Shown one piece after another: positions 5,508 to 7,340 of a DNA stretch of 7,340 nucleotides. The stretch comes from Acidobacteriaceae bacterium. GTDB lineage: Bacteria > Acidobacteriota > Terriglobia > Bryobacterales > Bryobacteraceae. Below the pieces are notes generated by a model. That model made no database searches and was not told the origin of the DNA. It saw only the letters and a list, made by a program, of their open reading frames with translations. The stretch covers positions 1 to 7,340 of the forward strand of contig JAFARV010000153.1 in the NCBI GenBank assembly GCA_019245255.1, read 5' to 3'. Every line of letters begins with the position of its first letter. Within the stretch, counting starts at the first letter, position 1. The position numbers and the translations under genes were made by a program.

Positions 5508-6698
5508 TTATTCGCGAACCCGATCAATGAACTTATGCAATCGATCCAGACCGCGCTCCAGCTCTGTCATGGATGCTGCGTATGATATGCGAACGTGATT
5601 TTGAGTGCCGAACGCCTCGCCCGGAACCACTGCGACATGAGCCTCTTCGAGCAGCGCGGTCGCGAACTCGAAAGAATTCGCCAGACGCCCGCCTGAAAAG
5701 GCGACGCTGATATTCGGATACGCGTAAAACGCACCCTTGGGCATGACTATAGAGACGCCGCGAATCTGGCGTAGCCTTTCGATGACGAAATCGCGCCGGC
5801 GGCGGTACTCAGCGAGCATCTCCGCCACAGATCCCTGGGGGCCGCGCACGGCTTCAACAGCGGCCTTCTGAGCAATCGAGGTTGGATTTGAGGTGCTATG
5901 GCTCTGCAGCTTCATCATCGCTCCGATCACGTGCGCCGGTGCAAGAGCAAAGCCCACGCGCCATCCGGTCATGGCATAAGTTTTCGAGAGCGAGCCGGCA
6001 ACAACCACGTGTTCCTTGGCTCCCGGAAGCGCCGCGATCGAAAACGGCTGGGAGTCATAGAGGAAGCGGCAGTAGCACTCATCGGTCATCAAATAAACGC
6101 CACGACGGGATGTCAGATCGAAGATGGCCTTGAACTCTTCCCTGGAGATGACGCCGCCGCTCGGGTTCGAGGGCGAGTTGATGATCACCAGCTTCGTTTG
6201 CGGGGTGATGTGACGAGCAATCATCGCGGCGCTGACCTCAAAACCGGTGCTCTCGTCGGTTTGGACGAACACGCAGCGTCCGCCCGCGTAGTTGACGACG
6301 TCCTTATACGTCACCCAATACGGGACTGGAATGATAACCTCATCGCCCGGATTAATCAGAGCCTGGGTGACATTGAAGATGGCATGCTTTCCGCCAACCG
6401 TGGCCATGCACTCGGCAAACGAATAGTTGGTTCCGAAATCGATGTGGTGGCGCTCGCAGATTGCCTCGCGCAGCTCTTGCGTGCCGCCGGCATTTGTGTA
6501 TTTGGTGAAATTAGCCTCAATGGCGCGGACAGCCGCCTGTTTTATATTGGCGGGTGTCGGAAAATCGGGCTCACCAGCTCCAAAATCCACAACATCAACA
6601 CCTTCGCGGCGCAGACGTTCCGCGTCCGCCGAGACTTTCAGGGTCGAAGAGACACTGATGGTCGAAATGCGTTCAGCAAGTTCAGCAGTAGCGTGCAT
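5508..6698 (-). CDS. Class I PLP aminotransferase, aspartate type (1-beta)
   Basis: This is a 396-residue cytoplasmic pyridoxal-phosphate enzyme, expected to interconvert aspartate plus 2-oxoglutarate and oxaloacetate plus glutamate. Some relatives also use prephenate. The Schiff-base lysine is Lys239 in GSLSKTYAMTGWRVGF. Other landmarks are FGAGEPDFPTP (39-49), YTNAGGTQELREAI (67-80), PYWVTY (126-131), NSPSNPSGG (174-182) with Asn178, TDECY (205-209) with Asp206 for the pyridine nitrogen, and the carboxylate-binding Arg370 in HVRISYA. Lys104 in TVGGKHAIFN corresponds to the lysine that Thermus-type (1-beta) aspartate aminotransferases use for the distal carboxylate, which favours aspartate as substrate. 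It starts five bases after the coaD stop, with only a weak AAG upstream, and is probably coupled to coaD. Exact specificity (aspartate, prephenate or another amino acid) is not settled by sequence. Confidence 0.92.
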   Translation of the reverse strand: MHATAELAERISTISVSSTLKVSADAERLRREGVDVVDFGAGEPDFPTPANIKQAAVRAIEANFTKYTNAGGTQELREAICERHHIDFGTNYSFAECMATVGGKHAIFNVTQALINPGDEVIIPVPYWVTYKDVVNYAGGRCVFVQTDESTGFEVSAAMIARHITPQTKLVIINSPSNPSGGVISREEFKAIFDLTSRRGVYLMTDECYCRFLYDSQPFSIAALPGAKEHVVVAGSLSKTYAMTGWRVGFALAPAHVIGAMMKLQSHSTSNPTSIAQKAAVEAVRGPQGSVAEMLAEYRRRRDFVIERLRQIRGVSIVMPKGAFYAYPNISVAFSGGRLANSFEFATALLEEAHVAVVPGEAFGTQNHVRISYAASMTELERGLDRLHKFIDRVRE

Positions 6699-6703
6699 AA
6701 ATC

Positions 6704-7225
6704 TTAAAGTTTACCTTGAATACGGAACTTTTCTCGGAGGCGTTCCGCTACGAGTGGGGGCACGAACCCGGAAACATCTCCGTTGAGGCGGAAAATTTCC
6801 TTGATCATGCGTGAGCTGACGAAGGAATATTCTTCGCCCGCCATCAGAAAAATGGTTTCCGTTTCAGGTCTCAGACGGCGGTTGATCAGCGCCATCTGTA
6901 GTTCGATTTCGTAGTCGGAGATAGCGCGGATGCCGCGGACAATTATGTTTGCGGACCGCCGGCCGGCGTAATCCACCAACAGGCCGCTGAAGGAATCCAC
7001 TTCAACGTTTGCGATGCCGGAGGTGGCATGGCGCAGCATTTCGAGGCGTTCCTCGACGCAGAACAGTGGCTCCTTGAGTGTGTTGTTGAGAACAGCGACA
7101 ATGAGGTGCTCGGCCAGGCGTGATGCGCGCGAGATGATGTCAAGGTGACCGTTCGTCAGTGGATCGAACGAGCCAGGGTAGATCGCGATCCGGCGATCGT
7201 GGCCGCTGCCGACGTCAACTGCCAT
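6704..7225 (-). CDS. coaD: Pantetheine-phosphate adenylyltransferase
   Basis: CoaD transfers AMP from ATP to 4'-phosphopantetheine, giving dephospho-CoA, the penultimate step of CoA synthesis in the cytoplasm. The 173-residue product carries YPGSFDPLTNGHLDII (16-31) with the nucleotidyltransferase TxGH signature (Thr24, His27), VRGIRAISDYEIELQMALIN (97-116), and SFVSSRMIKEIFRLNGDVSG (134-153) with the ATP-contacting region. It is about a dozen residues longer than typical CoaD at the N-terminus (MAVDVGSGHDRR before the first strand). ATG 7225 has no clear ribosome binding site. The same frame stays open upstream to the window edge without another ATG, GTG or TTG, so a start beyond the window cannot be formally excluded but is unlikely. 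It is followed closely by the aminotransferase. Confidence 0.96.
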   Translation of the reverse strand: MAVDVGSGHDRRIAIYPGSFDPLTNGHLDIISRASRLAEHLIVAVLNNTLKEPLFCVEERLEMLRHATSGIANVEVDSFSGLLVDYAGRRSANIIVRGIRAISDYEIELQMALINRRLRPETETIFLMAGEEYSFVSSRMIKEIFRLNGDVSGFVPPLVAERLREKFRIQGKL

Positions 7226-7340
7226 CAGATTGAGTGTAACGAGGCGGGGCAGCCGGAAGAACCTGATGAACGGCGACCAGATTGCATCGCCTTCCCATGA
7301 GATAATTGTAGGAACGGATTCCGCCTCTGGAGTAGGGCCA
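7226..7340. other. Region upstream of coaD, no gene assigned
   Basis: These 115 bases reach the window edge. On the minus strand TACAAT (7310-7305) is a five-of-six match to a -10 box and would give a leader of about 70 bases for coaD, but the -35 position is poor. All three minus frames are open for most of the stretch, and none gives a recognisable protein. On the plus strand ATG 7266 with GGAAG upstream opens a frame running off the edge; its product is not recognisable. A promoter region is the most likely content. Confidence 0.35.
7305..7310 (-). promoter_or_regulatory. Possible -10 box for coaD operon
   Basis: The minus strand reads TACAAT, one mismatch from TATAAT, about 80 bases ahead of the coaD start. 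No good TTGACA-like hexamer stands 16-18 bases upstream, so this is weak evidence only. Confidence 0.25.

Noticed and set aside
5511..5518. TTCGCGAA palindrome at the end of the aminotransferase gene as a LacI-type operator
   Set aside because: It is eight bases with no extended symmetry, lies within coding sequence, and such short palindromes occur by chance; LacI-family sites are usually longer.
5898..6707. Long open frame on the plus strand, antisense to the aminotransferase
   Set aside because: It is fully opposite a well-recognised enzyme, its translation has no recognisable domain, and long antisense frames are common in GC-rich codon usage.
7266..7340. Possible divergent plus-strand gene start (ATG 7266 with GGAAG upstream) running off the edge
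   Set aside because: Only 25 codons are visible, with weak third-position GC preference and no recognisable sequence; cannot be supported.

Overview
This window looks like ordinary chromosome from a member of the Acidobacteriota. The GC content, judged by eye, is moderately high. Three exported or membrane-associated proteins belong to types I associate with that phylum: a DUF4139 C-terminus with a coiled-coil tail, a PsbP-like secreted protein, and a secreted protein ending in the KDMVYKGKLEL-type tail. The placement rests on remembered family resemblance, not on a marker tree. I see no tRNA, rRNA, CRISPR array, insertion sequence, phage gene or long repeat. No gene-free stretch exceeds about 120 bases.

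Left part (1-3258). The 3' end of a plus-strand DUF4139-type gene meets recA tail to tail with no base between the two stop codons. recA is on the minus strand. Its 119-bp upstream region contains a spaced inverted repeat (TAGTAC...GTACTA, half-site centres 21 bp apart) that is the best operator candidate in the window. Divergent from recA are two plus-strand genes for small exported proteins. Their reading frames overlap by 122 bases, which is unusual.

Right part (3262-7340). Five minus-strand genes follow one another in the order coaD, a class I aminotransferase (aspartate type), a LacI-family regulator, a two-domain rhodanese sulfurtransferase and a 76-residue small protein. The coaD-aminotransferase gap is 5 bp. 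The aminotransferase-lacI gap is 35 bp. The sulfurtransferase and the small gene are separated by 8 bp, with the ribosome binding site built over the sulfurtransferase stop codon. A 115-bp gap after lacI probably separates two transcription units. Aspartate feeds beta-alanine and so pantothenate, and CoaD makes dephospho-CoA, so the first two genes are metabolically compatible. The role of the LacI regulator is not evident, because no sugar gene is nearby.

I found no clear new defence or mobile system. The items most worth checking are the recA-upstream palindrome, the two almost gapless convergent gene pairs (one with a 9-bp inverted repeat around the stop-stop junction), the long gene overlap, and the small protein whose C-terminal half resembles HicB-type antitoxin folds but has no HicA partner here.
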